Of a stretch of DNA of 38,775 bases, positions 1-7,694 are shown in pieces. How positions within the stretch are numbered: position 1 is the stretch's first letter; every line of letters begins with the position of its first letter. The position numbers were made by a program, and so were the translations under genes. The notes beneath the pieces were generated by a model, which saw nothing but the letters and a program-made list of their open reading frames with translations, did no database searches and had not been told where the DNA came from. Source of the stretch: an uncultured Bacteroidales bacterium (GTDB lineage: Bacteria; Bacteroidota; Bacteroidia; Bacteroidales; UBA932); contig CAKULN010000026.1 in the NCBI GenBank assembly GCA_934667175.1, forward strand, positions 1 to 38,775. The letters run 5' to 3'.

Positions 1-106
1 AAACAGCACACCCCAATATCGCCACTACAGCGGCCTGGGGGCTTATTCTCTCTAAAAGTAAGTGTCAAAAATGAGAATTTACAATTTAACACCTTAATTA
101 CATCAG

Positions 107-124
107 TAATTTTGATTAAATTTG
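107..124 (+). promoter_or_regulatory. Possible Bacteroidetes -7 elements before ridA
   Basis: Two overlapping matches to the Bacteroidetes -7 box TAnnTTTG are present: TAATTTTG at 107-114 and TAAATTTG at 117-124. No good TTTG -33 box is found 19-21 bases upstream of either, only TTTA-like bases near 85-88. The start codon at 140 would give a very short leader. This is a weak prediction. Confidence 0.3.
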
Positions 125-139
125 ACAAAAATTGATTTT

Positions 140-517
140 ATGAGACAGATAAACACAGAAAAAGCCCCAGCAGCGATCGGTCCGTACAGCCAGGCCATTG
201 AGCATAACGGTTTCATCTTCGTTTCCGGTCAGCTTCCTATCGACCCTGAGACCGGTGCATTCCCGGAAGGGGGAGTCGAGGCACAGACCCGCCAGTCCCT
301 GACCAATCTCAAGTCCATCCTTGAGCAGGCTGGCTCGGATCTTAACAAAGTCTTGAAAACCACCGTCTTTCTCGCTGACATGAATGATTTCACCGCGATG
401 AACGGCATATATTCAGAGTTCTTCAAAGCTCCGTTTCCAGCCCGCTGCGCCTTCGCTGTCAAGACCCTCCCTAAAGGTGCCCTTGTCGAGATTGAATGCA
501 TCGCAGCCGCGGAGTAA
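140..517 (+). CDS. ridA: RidA family reactive intermediate (enamine/imine) deaminase
   Basis: The 125-residue product matches the RidA/YjgF/UK114 family over its whole length. RidA proteins are cytosolic trimers that hydrolyse reactive 2-aminoacrylate-type enamines and imines released by PLP enzymes such as threonine dehydratase. The family landmarks are visible: the N-terminal PAAIGPYSQA stretch with Tyr17, the VSGQLP strand, and PARCAFAV with Arg102, the carboxylate-binding arginine, followed by the LVEIECIA C-terminus. The frame is open upstream from a TTG at 122, but the ATG at 140 gives the standard N-terminus (MRQINTEKAP) and length, so I chose it. It is a single gene followed by a strong terminator at 757-804. 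The family assignment is secure; the physiological substrate here is inferred from the family. Confidence 0.96.
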   Translation: MRQINTEKAPAAIGPYSQAIEHNGFIFVSGQLPIDPETGAFPEGGVEAQTRQSLTNLKSILEQAGSDLNKVLKTTVFLADMNDFTAMNGIYSEFFKAPFPARCAFAVKTLPKGALVEIECIAAAE

Positions 518-560
518 CAGAATCACAGGTAATGTCCAATTATAATACGGTATTATACTC

Positions 561-738
561 TTTAGGCTTGCGTATGATCTCGTCGGCAGCATTTTAGGCC
601 TCTTTTGATTCCAAAGAGTGCACGATACACTCTTTGGAAACGTTTTCCACACTTTTCGTCTCCCGATGGTGCAGCTGAGCACTTACTGGTGACATATAAC
701 TGCCGAATAAGAGACTTGTTATTGATCGCAAGCCTAAA
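561..738. other. Structured intergenic stretch closed by a 12-bp inverted repeat
   Basis: The gap 518-862 between ridA and the tolC-like gene has no credible gene. It holds a perfect 12-bp inverted repeat, TTTAGGCTTGCG at 561-572 and its complement at 727-738, enclosing a perfect 10-bp hairpin at 611-637 (arms CCAAAGAGTG and CACTCTTTGG, 7-base loop). The arrangement could be a folded RNA, part of a long 3' UTR, or the remains of a small mobile element. I do not recognise any RNA family. Confidence 0.45.
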
Positions 739-756
739 GCGCATAAGTCCGTTAAT

Positions 757-804
757 AATGTATCGGGTGCAAGAAGATGGATTCTGCACCTGATACATTT
801 TTTT
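757..804 (+). terminator. Intrinsic terminator of ridA
   Basis: Arms AATGTATCGGGTGCA (757-771) and TGCACCTGATACATT (784-798) pair over 15 bp with one G-U pair, and the plus strand continues into a run of seven T (798-804). This is a canonical Rho-independent terminator reading away from ridA. On the opposite strand the hairpin lacks a U-run, so its direction is plus. Confidence 0.8.
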
Positions 805-810
805 CTGAGC

Positions 811-843
811 TTCGGGTGCAAAACAGATTCTTTCGCACCCGAA
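811..843. repeat. Second hairpin sharing the CGGGTGCA arm motif
   Basis: Perfect 9-bp arms TTCGGGTGC (811-819) and GCACCCGAA (835-843) enclose a loop rich in A and T. The arm and loop resemble those of the terminator hairpin just upstream, suggesting a local duplication. It lies 20 bases beyond the stop codon of the minus-strand tolC-like gene and might end that operon, although it has no U-run. Confidence 0.45.
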
Positions 844-862
844 ACAAACTGATTAGTCGGGC

Positions 863-2065
863 CTATAGCTCCACGGCATTCAACTGGGCGAGGGCCTGAT
901 GGTAATCTCGTTCGGCTGAGAGAGTCTGTTCGAGGGCTTCGTAATACTGGTCTGTCTCGACAAGATATTCAATCATCGAGATCTCACCGCGGGACTGGGC
1001 CGTCAACAGATAGTCTCTGCTGTCGGTTTCGCTAAGGGATGTGCGCATCAGTTCGGAATTGGCCTTGAGGCTGGCGGCACGGTTGTACTGGGCCAACAGG
1101 TCGAAGTAGAACTGCTGCTCGGCAGCGGCCTTGCGGGACTCGGCTGCAGCGATGCGGGCCTTTGACTGCTTGACTTTGTTGGCGTTGCTCCATAGAGGAA
1201 TATTCACACCCACAGTAACGCCCCTGAACTTATCGGCTGTCGTGAGCTCACTCATGTAGCCGACGGTGAGTTCCGGTACCCAGGCTGTCTTGTCAATGGA
1301 TAACTGCTTCTGGCCAACCGAGACCTCCTGACGGACATATTGCAGGACAGGGTTCTTCTGTGAGGCGGACTCGTACCATGACTCGAAGTCGGCGGGAAGA
1401 TTATCTGAAAGGCTGTAGTTGCAATCATCAAGGACAACGTTCTGACCTCCATTCAAGGATTTCAGGGTTGCCATGAGAGTCTGCCTTTCGACTTCCACCT
1501 GTGAGATCTGGCCGCGTACGGTTGTCAGATGCACCTTAGCTTTGTTGAGGTCGAGCACGTTGGCTCCACCGGCTTTCAGCCTTTTCTCGAAAGAGGTGAC
1601 GAGGGTCTGGGCCTGGGCCAGATGAGTGTCCAGTTCTGCTTTCAAGGCATTGTAGTAAATCAGATCTATACAAGCTTGTTTCGCTTCCAGAAGCACATTG
1701 AGCCTTTCGGACTTGTACTTCAGCACTGCGAGTTCGTTCTGACCGGCAACTTGTCTGGATTTCATACCGGTCAGAGTCGCCACATCGAACGCCTGAGTGA
1801 CACGGAAGTCTTTTCGGTTTCCGATGCCGTCGGCTCCCCACAGGTAGTTGAATTCGAATTCCGGGTTCTCCGGCAGAGCGCCGGAACGGTTCTCGATCCT
1901 CTCGGCATCCGCTTCAGCGGCCGCAGCTTTCAGTTGCGGGTTGTTCGCCTCGATCTGGCGGAGGATGGTCTCGGTGGAGGTCTGTGCAGAGGCCGCGAAA
2001 GCGGTTGCCGCACAGATACAGATGACCGATAATAATTTAGTTATATTCAAATGTTTCATATTCAT
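863..2065 (-). CDS. TolC family outer-membrane efflux channel (CusC/CzcC-like)
   Basis: The 400-residue protein starts with a signal peptide (MNMKHLNITKLL, then a hydrophobic core ending near AASAQ) and has the two-fold helical repeat composition of TolC-type outer-membrane factors, with heptad-rich segments around residues 25-200 and 220-400. It would form the trimeric outer-membrane duct for the RND pump encoded upstream. The frame stays open a further 72 codons upstream, but that part only reads through a 42-bp tandem repeat and would bury the signal peptide. I therefore placed the start at 2065; an ATG at 2059 is equally possible. It is the last gene of a metal-efflux operon, separated from the pump gene by the repeat cluster. 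The length is usual for CzcC-type channels. Metal specificity cannot be read from it. Confidence 0.93.
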   Translation of the reverse strand: MNMKHLNITKLLSVICICAATAFAASAQTSTETILRQIEANNPQLKAAAAEADAERIENRSGALPENPEFEFNYLWGADGIGNRKDFRVTQAFDVATLTGMKSRQVAGQNELAVLKYKSERLNVLLEAKQACIDLIYYNALKAELDTHLAQAQTLVTSFEKRLKAGGANVLDLNKAKVHLTTVRGQISQVEVERQTLMATLKSLNGGQNVVLDDCNYSLSDNLPADFESWYESASQKNPVLQYVRQEVSVGQKQLSIDKTAWVPELTVGYMSELTTADKFRGVTVGVNIPLWSNANKVKQSKARIAAAESRKAAAEQQFYFDLLAQYNRAASLKANSELMRTSLSETDSRDYLLTAQSRGEISMIEYLVETDQYYEALEQTLSAERDYHQALAQLNAVEL

Positions 2066-2093
2066 TGTACTTTTAGTCGCTTCAATTCTTTGT

Positions 2094-2317
2094 TGCTTCG
2101 GCAGGCTCAGCAACCGTTGCTTTTCACCGCTTCGGTGCTTCGGCAGGCTCAGCAACCGTTGCTTTTCACCGCTTCGGTGCTTCGGCAGGCTCAGCAACCG
2201 TTGCTTTTTATCGCTTCGGTGCTTCGACAGGCTCAGCAACCGTCGCTTTTTATCGCTTTGTTGCTTCGGCAGGCTCAGCAACCGTCACTCTCGGTCACTG
2301 AGCTTGTCGAAGTGACC
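2094..2317. repeat. Tandem 42-bp array of palindromic repeat between the cusA-like and tolC-like genes
   Basis: Units of 42 bp begin at 2094, 2136, 2178, 2220 and 2262. Each contains TGCTTCGGCAGGCTCAGCAA followed by a variable TTGCTTTT-type spacer. The last unit runs into an inverted copy of the same core (ACTGAGCTTGTCGAAGTGACC-like, ending at 2317). The array fills almost all of the gap between the pump and channel genes. It belongs to the same palindrome family (core CTTCGACAGGCTCAG) that interrupts several genes in this window. It could fold into a string of hairpins in the operon mRNA. Confidence 0.9.
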
Positions 2318-2322
2318 TATCA

Positions 2323-5300
2323 TCAATCTTGTTTCTTGGTCTTAGAGTTGATGAGATAGATCACCGGCACGACAAACCCGTTCAGCAGCGTGGAGGAGAA
2401 AAGTCCTCCGAGTATAACTTTGGCCATAGGGGACTGTATCTCATTGCCCGGAAGGTCGCCTCCAAGAGCCAATGGAAGCAGTGCGAGGGCTGATGTGATG
2501 GCGGTCATAAGGATCGGATTCAATCGGTCCAGCGAGCCGATCATCACGGACTCCTCACGGGAATGTCCCTGCGAGGTGAGCACGTTGTACCTATCAATCA
2601 GAAGCATACCATTACGGGTCGCGATGCCGAACAGCGAGATGAAGCCGATGATTGCCGGAATGCTCAGGATTCCGTCGGTGAAGAAAATGGCGAACACGCC
2701 ACCGATGAGTGCCAGCGGCAGATTCAGCAGCACCACAAGCGACTGCGAGATGTTCTTGAACTCCCCGTACAGAAGCATGAAGATGATGAATATACTGAAT
2801 ATGCTCACGAGGGCGATGGTCTTGGATGCCCTCTCCTCGCTCTCGAACTGTCCACCGTACTCAATGTGGTAGCCTTCAGGCAGTTCGATGTTCTCTGCGA
2901 TCTTCTCTCTGATAGCACCGACAGCCTTGGCGAGTTCTCCTCCTGTGGCGTTGCAGGATACGACCAGCTTACGGCTTACGTTCTCCCTGTTGATGGTGTT
3001 CGGCCCAGCGGCTGACTTGATGTCCGCCACGTATGAGAGCGGAACCTTCTTCCCGTCACCCGTGTCGAGCGTCAGGTCGGATAGCCTCTCGATTGTCGAG
3101 CGGGCGTCATCGTTAACTTTCAGTGTCAAATCAAACGAGCGGTTGCCCTCATAGACCGTGGAGACTACCTCGCCTTCCATCATCACCCTCACAAACTCGG
3201 AGAACTCCGGAAGGGATATTCCGTAACGTGCGAGCATCTCGCGCTTAGGGGTGATGTTCAGCTCCGGTCTTTCGACTTGCTGCTCCACATTGATGTCAGC
3301 GATGCCTTCAACTCCGGAGATCGAGGTCTTGATCTTCTGCCCGATCTCGTACATTCTGTTGAGGTCCGAGCCGAACAACTTGATGGCGATGTTGGCCTTT
3401 GTTCCGGAAAGCATCGCATCGATTCTGTGAGAGATAGGCCCTCCGATCTCGATATTCACTCCAGGAAGAACCGCCAGCTTCTCTCGGACCTCGTCGGTCA
3501 ACTGCTTTCTGGTTTTCTTGCCGAGTTCAAACGGACATTCGAACTCGGAACTGTTCACTCCGAAAGCGTGCTCGTCAAGCTCGGCCCGGCCTGTCTTGCG
3601 GCCTACGGTCTTGATCTCAGGAATGCTGAGCAGCAGTTCCTCGGCTGTGCGTCCCATACGGTCAGACTCCTCCAGAGATATTCCCGGAACCGTGCTGATG
3701 GAGATTGTGAAGGAGCCTTCGTTGAATGCCGGGAGGAAACTTCTTCCGAGGGTGAAGAACATAGCCACAGCCGCGATCAGCAGCGCTCCGACACCACCTA
3801 TAACGCTCTTTTTATGTCCGATTGACCAATGGAGAGCCTTCTCGTAGTACTTTTTCAGCCAACGGACCAGTGCGGGCTCACGACCGGTCTTGTCGCTGTT
3901 CTGTGAGCCGAGAAGAAACAAGCTGAGGACAGGTGTGACCGTCAGAGCCACAAGCGTGGAGGCCATCAAAGAGATGATGAACGTGATTCCCAAAGGCTTA
4001 AGCATCCTGCCTTCCATACCGGAAAGGAAGAACAACGGAAGGAAGCTGGCGATGATGATCAGCGTTGAGTTGAGCATCGGCATACGGACTTCCTTGGAGG
4101 CCTCATAGACCACTTTGACGACACTTTCCCGTTCATTTTCAGGCTTTTCCCGATTCTGTCGCAATCGCTTGAACACATTCTCCACATCCACGATTGAATC
4201 ATCCACAAGCGAGCCGATGGCGATGGCGATGCCACCGAGGCTCATCGTGTTGATGGTGAGCCCCATCCATCGGATTGCCAGCAGTGAGAACACAATGGAA
4301 AGCGGGATGGAGATGAGTGAGATTATGGTAGTTCGCCAATTCATCAGGAATATGAACAGTACGATGATCACGAATATCGCACCCTCGATCAAGGACTTCT
4401 TCACGTTGTCAATCGAACTGTCGATGAAACGGGACTGGCGGAATATCTGCGAGTTGACCTTCACATCGGCAGGGAGGTTCGCCTTAAGTTCATCAAGGGC
4501 GTTGTCCAGTCTTCCTGTCAGCGCCAGCGTGTTGGTGTTAGGCTGTTTGGTGACGGTCAGCAGCACGGCCGGCTTGCCATCGTTGGAGGCCAATCCCAAA
4601 ACCGGGGTCTTGGGGCCAATGCGCACATCAGCGATGGCGTCCAAAGTGACAGGCAAGCCATTCTCGGATGTTTTTACTACGGCCTTCTTCAGTTCGTCTA
4701 TGTCGTTGGTGGACAGAAGACCACGGACGATATATTCATTGCCATATTCATAGAGAGTGCCGCCGGAGGCGTTCTGGTTCATTCCTTTGACAGCGTAGAT
4801 GACCTCGTCCATCGAGACTCCGTGACGGCGCATTCGGCCTGGGTCCATCAGGATTTGATATTCCTTGATGTCTCCGCCCATCACTGCGACCTGAGCCACT
4901 CCTCCGGTAGAAAGGAGCCTTGGCCTGATGGTCCAGTCGGCTATCGTGCGGAGATCCTGCATGGAGGTCGTGTCTGTGGTCAGTCCGATGATCATCAGCT
5001 CGCCGAGGATGGATGCCTGAGGACCGAGGGTCGGATTGCCAACATTCTCCGGAAGGTCGGCTCCAACCATCGCGATCTTTTCGGAAACTATCTGACGGGC
5101 CTTGTAAATGTCTGTTCCCCAGTCGAATTCGATGTTGACGATGGAGAATCCGGTAGCAGATGAAGAGCGAACCCTGCGTACGTTGGTCGCTCCGTTGACG
5201 GCAGTTTCGATAGGGAAGGTCACAAGCCTTTCGACCTCTTCAGGAGCCATTCCCTCAGCCTCAGTCATCACCACGACCGTCGGAGCGTTCAGATCCGGGA

Positions 5301-5442
5301 ACACATCGACTTCCGTGTGCATTGTTGAATATATTCCCGCAACAAGGCAGAGCGCAGCGATCACGAGGATCACCATGCGGTTGTTGAGCGAGAACCGTAT
5401 GATTCCGTTCAACAGTCCGTTTTCGTGTTTGAGCTGTTCCAT
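2323..5442 (-). CDS. cusA: Heavy-metal RND efflux permease (CusA/CzcA family)
   Basis: The 1039-residue inner-membrane protein is a full-length HME-RND pump that exports mono- or divalent metal cations from the periplasm or cytosol using proton influx. Seen features: an N-terminal transmembrane helix (residues about 17-37, RMVILVIAALCLVAGI), two large periplasmic loops, and the TM4 signature GGIAIAIGSLVDDSIVDVEN carrying the intramembrane acidic residues used for proton relay. Further groups of helices lie near residues 340-540 and 870-1030. It sits 4 bp downstream of the adaptor gene and upstream of the TolC-like channel, so all three parts of a tripartite pump are present. The TM4 sequence looks closer to CusA-type than to CzcA-type pumps, but I would not assign the metal. 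Cu(I)/Ag(I) and Zn/Co/Cd remain possible. Confidence 0.95.
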   Translation of the reverse strand: MEQLKHENGLLNGIIRFSLNNRMVILVIAALCLVAGIYSTMHTEVDVFPDLNAPTVVVMTEAEGMAPEEVERLVTFPIETAVNGATNVRRVRSSSATGFSIVNIEFDWGTDIYKARQIVSEKIAMVGADLPENVGNPTLGPQASILGELMIIGLTTDTTSMQDLRTIADWTIRPRLLSTGGVAQVAVMGGDIKEYQILMDPGRMRRHGVSMDEVIYAVKGMNQNASGGTLYEYGNEYIVRGLLSTNDIDELKKAVVKTSENGLPVTLDAIADVRIGPKTPVLGLASNDGKPAVLLTVTKQPNTNTLALTGRLDNALDELKANLPADVKVNSQIFRQSRFIDSSIDNVKKSLIEGAIFVIIVLFIFLMNWRTTIISLISIPLSIVFSLLAIRWMGLTINTMSLGGIAIAIGSLVDDSIVDVENVFKRLRQNREKPENERESVVKVVYEASKEVRMPMLNSTLIIIASFLPLFFLSGMEGRMLKPLGITFIISLMASTLVALTVTPVLSLFLLGSQNSDKTGREPALVRWLKKYYEKALHWSIGHKKSVIGGVGALLIAAVAMFFTLGRSFLPAFNEGSFTISISTVPGISLEESDRMGRTAEELLLSIPEIKTVGRKTGRAELDEHAFGVNSSEFECPFELGKKTRKQLTDEVREKLAVLPGVNIEIGGPISHRIDAMLSGTKANIAIKLFGSDLNRMYEIGQKIKTSISGVEGIADINVEQQVERPELNITPKREMLARYGISLPEFSEFVRVMMEGEVVSTVYEGNRSFDLTLKVNDDARSTIERLSDLTLDTGDGKKVPLSYVADIKSAAGPNTINRENVSRKLVVSCNATGGELAKAVGAIREKIAENIELPEGYHIEYGGQFESEERASKTIALVSIFSIFIIFMLLYGEFKNISQSLVVLLNLPLALIGGVFAIFFTDGILSIPAIIGFISLFGIATRNGMLLIDRYNVLTSQGHSREESVMIGSLDRLNPILMTAITSALALLPLALGGDLPGNEIQSPMAKVILGGLFSSTLLNGFVVPVIYLINSKTKKQD

Positions 5443-5446
5443 AGGC

Positions 5447-6649
5447 CTAATGATTGTGTGAGTGACCTGCCGGAGCGGCTACCACTGAAGCAAGCTTGAC
5501 TTGGATAGCACCGGTGGCGACAACAACTTCTCCCTCCTTCAATCCACTCTTGACAAGGACTCTCTGTCCGTCCGACTGACCAAGTTTTACCTCGCGCTTG
5601 AAAAATCCGGTCGCATCGTGCTGTACAAAGACGTAGTGGATTCCCTGATCCTCGACAACAGCGCTGATTGGAACGCTGATGGCCTTAGAGGTGTTCGAGG
5701 ATTTCAGGAATATGTCAACGTAGGATCCTGCGATCAAATCTCCCTTGTTGTCAAACTCGAATGTAACTGGAATATAATAGTCTCCGTCCGAAGCCTTTCC
5801 GTAGCCGAGCAACCTTCCGCCAAGTTCTTTCAGATTATAGGTTGTGCTGCTGTAGGAAGTGGTGAAGTTCGCGTCCTTGAGTCCGCTTAGCAGACCGTAA
5901 TATTTTTCGGACACATCGGCACGCAGTCTGAGTCTTCTGTTCTGGCTTACAACTGCGATCGGAGTGCCTGTCTCGACGAAATCCCCTTGGCCGACGTTCA
6001 GTTTCTTGATGTACCCTCCAAGCGGTGAAGTCACATTGACGCTGCCGTCCTTTGAAGTGCTGGATGATAGGGCATCGTATTCGGCCTTAGCCTGCTCGAA
6101 AGCCAGCTTGCTTTGATCCAAATGACTTTCACTCACGATGTTGTCCTTGCTTAGCTGTATATCTCGTTCATATTCCTTTCTGGCCACCTCATAAACAGCT
6201 TTCGCCTTTGCAAGCTGGTCACCCCCACCGAGATCCTTGGATGAAATCGTAGCGATGAGAGAGCCTTTACCCACGGCTGATCCTTCTGTCAGTTTTCCGA
6301 AACTGATGACTCCCGAAGTCTTGGCGACGACCGTCATTTCGTCTCCCATCGCAGAGAGAATCTGCCCACTTGTGTGGATCACCTCGGCAAAATCCCCGAT
6401 GGACACAGTGTCGGTAGTGATCCCGAAAGTCTTTTGACGCTCAAGGCTTACCTCAATCTCTCCGTTGTGATTGTGCCCCTCGTGGCCGTGACCTTCATGC
6501 TCCTCGGCTCCGTGGTCATGCCCTTCATGGTCGTGACCCTCACAAGCCTCAGCGGTGCCATGGTTATGTTCATGACCTTCATGTGAATGGTTGCCGCATC
6601 CCGCCAGAACAGCGCAGAATGCCATCAATAATAGTATTGTTTTTTTCAT
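5447..6649 (-). CDS. cusB: Periplasmic adaptor (CusB/CzcB-like membrane fusion lipoprotein) with His-rich ends
   Basis: The 400-residue protein begins with a lipoprotein signal (lipobox VLAGC, Cys18), so it should be anchored to the inner membrane facing the periplasm. It continues with an exceptionally histidine-rich stretch at about residues 20-65 made of HEGH/HDHG/HNH repeats, then a typical HlyD/CusB body: a lipoyl-like half, a short helical hairpin around residues 150-195, a second lipoyl half (VTSPLGGYI) and beta-barrel domains. The C-terminus ends again in GHSHNH. The adaptor bridges pump and channel and, in CusB, hands metal to CusA. The His-rich ends suggest metal capture, an inference from composition. 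The gene is 4 bp from the pump gene and 206 bp from the upstream His/Cys-rich gene. Confidence 0.94.
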   Translation of the reverse strand: MKKTILLLMAFCAVLAGCGNHSHEGHEHNHGTAEACEGHDHEGHDHGAEEHEGHGHEGHNHNGEIEVSLERQKTFGITTDTVSIGDFAEVIHTSGQILSAMGDEMTVVAKTSGVISFGKLTEGSAVGKGSLIATISSKDLGGGDQLAKAKAVYEVARKEYERDIQLSKDNIVSESHLDQSKLAFEQAKAEYDALSSSTSKDGSVNVTSPLGGYIKKLNVGQGDFVETGTPIAVVSQNRRLRLRADVSEKYYGLLSGLKDANFTTSYSSTTYNLKELGGRLLGYGKASDGDYYIPVTFEFDNKGDLIAGSYVDIFLKSSNTSKAISVPISAVVEDQGIHYVFVQHDATGFFKREVKLGQSDGQRVLVKSGLKEGEVVVATGAIQVKLASVVAAPAGHSHNH

Positions 6650-6746
6650 TTCAGAATGATATTTATTCTTGTTGCCAGCTTCTCACATGCATTGCCACAT
6701 AAGATGTGTGTGAAGTGTAACAGGCTGATAATAAACTTAATATGAA

Positions 6747-6777
6747 ATGCTGCCCTCCGTCTCAGCCGGGCAGCGTT
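6747..6777. other. Hairpin between the His/Cys-rich gene and the adaptor gene
   Basis: Arms AATGCTGCCC and GGGCAGCGTT (one G-U or C-A position depending on strand) form a 10-bp stem over a 12-base loop. It lies in the 206-bp gap inside the efflux operon. Without a clear U-run on the minus strand, it may be an attenuator, a processing site or a weak terminator. The rest of the gap shows nothing I recognise. Confidence 0.35.
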
Positions 6778-6855
6778 TTGTAAATTTCTAATATTCAGGA
6801 ATATACTGTTCGCGTTGCTGCTGATGTACGTCACAGGTGTGGTCAATCCTGAAAT

Positions 6856-7272
6856 TTATGCCGCGACAGGAGGGGCATTGGGCGCCACTGAAGACACTAG
6901 TGGCTGCTGGATTATAGGTATGGTGTCTCCGGAAGCATATTCAATGACAGCGCTTTCGAGGTTGATGGCCAATAGGTTGGAAAGAATGGCGAGAATCGGG
7001 AATATGCTGTCCTCATCTTCGCCGAAGTCTTGGTGGTCGATTTGCAGCCTTTCCGACGGGCAGTACTGCTTGTGTGCCACGCAATGGCTTTCGTCTTGAT
7101 TGTGGTTAGCGTCCGAATGGTGTGTGTGCTCATCGTCACAGCAACCGTCCATCTCACAGATCTCCTCCACGATGCAGATCATGGTCTCATGGTGATGATG
7201 CGGCAACACCGTCGCCAACGTCACCATCATCATCGCCAAGAATATCGGCACTATTGACAATTTCCTTAACAT
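6856..7272 (-). CDS. Small exported His/Cys-rich protein, putative metal binding (DUF6769-like)
   Basis: The 138-residue product has a hydrophobic N-terminus (residues 1-24) that should act as a signal peptide or anchor. It is followed at once by HHHHE and by a dense Cys/His/acidic region at about residues 32-75, including CDDEHTHHSD, HNQDESHC and HKQYC. A second hydrophobic stretch near 89-105 and a low-complexity tail ending PPVAA complete it. I believe it resembles small Bacteroidetes proteins (DUF6769-type) found beside CzcCBA-like pumps, but this is from memory. It is first in the efflux gene row, which with its composition suggests a periplasmic metal sensor, buffer or chaperone. No enzyme motif is visible. 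Confidence 0.75.
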   Translation of the reverse strand: MLRKLSIVPIFLAMMMVTLATVLPHHHHETMICIVEEICEMDGCCDDEHTHHSDANHNQDESHCVAHKQYCPSERLQIDHQDFGEDEDSIFPILAILSNLLAINLESAVIEYASGDTIPIIQQPLVSSVAPNAPPVAA

Positions 7273-7294
7273 TAAGTCGCTCAGACAATCTTGG

Positions 7295-7325
7295 CAAAGA
7301 TAGTAATTTTTTATTGATTATAAAT
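7295..7325 (-). promoter_or_regulatory. Candidate promoter of the metal-efflux operon
   Basis: On the minus strand a perfect -7 box TATCTTTG occupies 7302-7295, 22 bases upstream of the first operon gene. An imperfect -33 box (ATTT at 7325-7322) lies 19 bases further upstream. The -7 element is convincing, the -33 only partial. A metal-responsive operator is not evident. Confidence 0.5.
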
Positions 7326-7340
7326 AGTGTGTTTTGGGCG

Positions 7341-7436
7341 GCCCTTCGGCAGGCTCAGGGACCGCAGTTTAAGCGATAGGTCTCTGTAATCTGCGCCTGT
7401 GTAAAAATCTCGGTCACTGAGCTTGTCGAAGTGACC
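7341..7436. repeat. Two copies of the 25-bp palindromic repeat between genes
   Basis: One copy, with CTTCGGCAGGCTCAGGGACC, lies at about 7342-7364. An inverted copy, with ACTGAGCTTGTCGAAGTGAC, lies at 7411-7436. They belong to the window-wide CTTCGACAGGCTCAG family. The stretch 7273-7694 holds these copies, a terminator hairpin and a duplicated 72-bp structured repeat, and no gene. Confidence 0.85.
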
Positions 7437-7444
7437 ATAAATCA

Positions 7445-7480
7445 AAAGAAGTTGATTCATCACGGTGAACCAACTTCTTA
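7445..7480 (-). terminator. Intrinsic terminator of the nfnAB operon
   Basis: Read on the minus strand, AAGAAGTTG-G-TTCA pairs with TGAA-T-CAACTTCTT around a 6-base loop, giving a 14-bp stem with one G-U pair. It is followed by TTGATTT, which forms a U-rich tail. The single wobble pair becomes an A-C mismatch on the plus strand, which supports use by minus-strand transcripts. It lies about 215 bases past the nfnB stop codon. Confidence 0.6.
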
Positions 7481-7512
7481 GAATAATGCATTAAAATAAT
7501 ACTGCATCTGGA

Positions 7513-7584
7513 GCGAAGCGACCGAAGGGGATTCGGGGAATCCTTTCCCCGTGCCCCTCCGGGGCTGTCACGAAGTGACTGTGG
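7513..7584. repeat. 72-bp structured direct repeat, copy 1
   Basis: This copy is identical to the one at 7608-7679. Its second half contains three consecutive mini-hairpins with three-base loops: CGGGGAA/TTCCCCG, GCCCC/GGGGC and GTCAC/GTGAC. It lies downstream of nfnB, between genes, and encodes no protein that I can support. Confidence 0.9.
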
Positions 7585-7607
7585 GTTGGATGAACAGTGC
7601 GCGTAGC

Positions 7608-7679
7608 GCGAAGCGACCGAAGGGGATTCGGGGAATCCTTTCCCCGTGCCCCTCCGGGGCTGTCACGAAGTGACTGTGG
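7608..7679. repeat. 72-bp structured direct repeat, copy 2
   Basis: Exact second copy, starting 95 bp after the first, with the same three short hairpins. A 23-bp segment separates the copies. The perfect identity suggests a recent duplication or a currently active dispersed element. Confidence 0.9.
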
Positions 7680-7694
7680 TTAAGTATATCTCAG

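Noticed and set aside
2..55. Possible C-terminal end of a plus-strand gene or start of a minus-strand gene at the left edge
   Set aside because: Short open frames exist on both strands but are too short to recognise, so none is claimed.
2066..2281. N-terminal extension of the tolC-like gene (72 codons of LLSLPKHRSGEKQR-type repeats)
   Set aside because: It only reads through the intergenic repeat array and would place the clear signal peptide inside the protein, so the start at 2065 was preferred.
6646..6846. Small minus-strand frame of 66 codons between adaptor and His/Cys-rich gene
   Set aside because: No recognisable protein features; it overlaps the adaptor start and includes the hairpin region.
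7513..7679. 72-bp repeats as an insertion sequence or attachment site
   Set aside because: No transposase or integrase, no terminal inverted repeats and no tRNA gene nearby.
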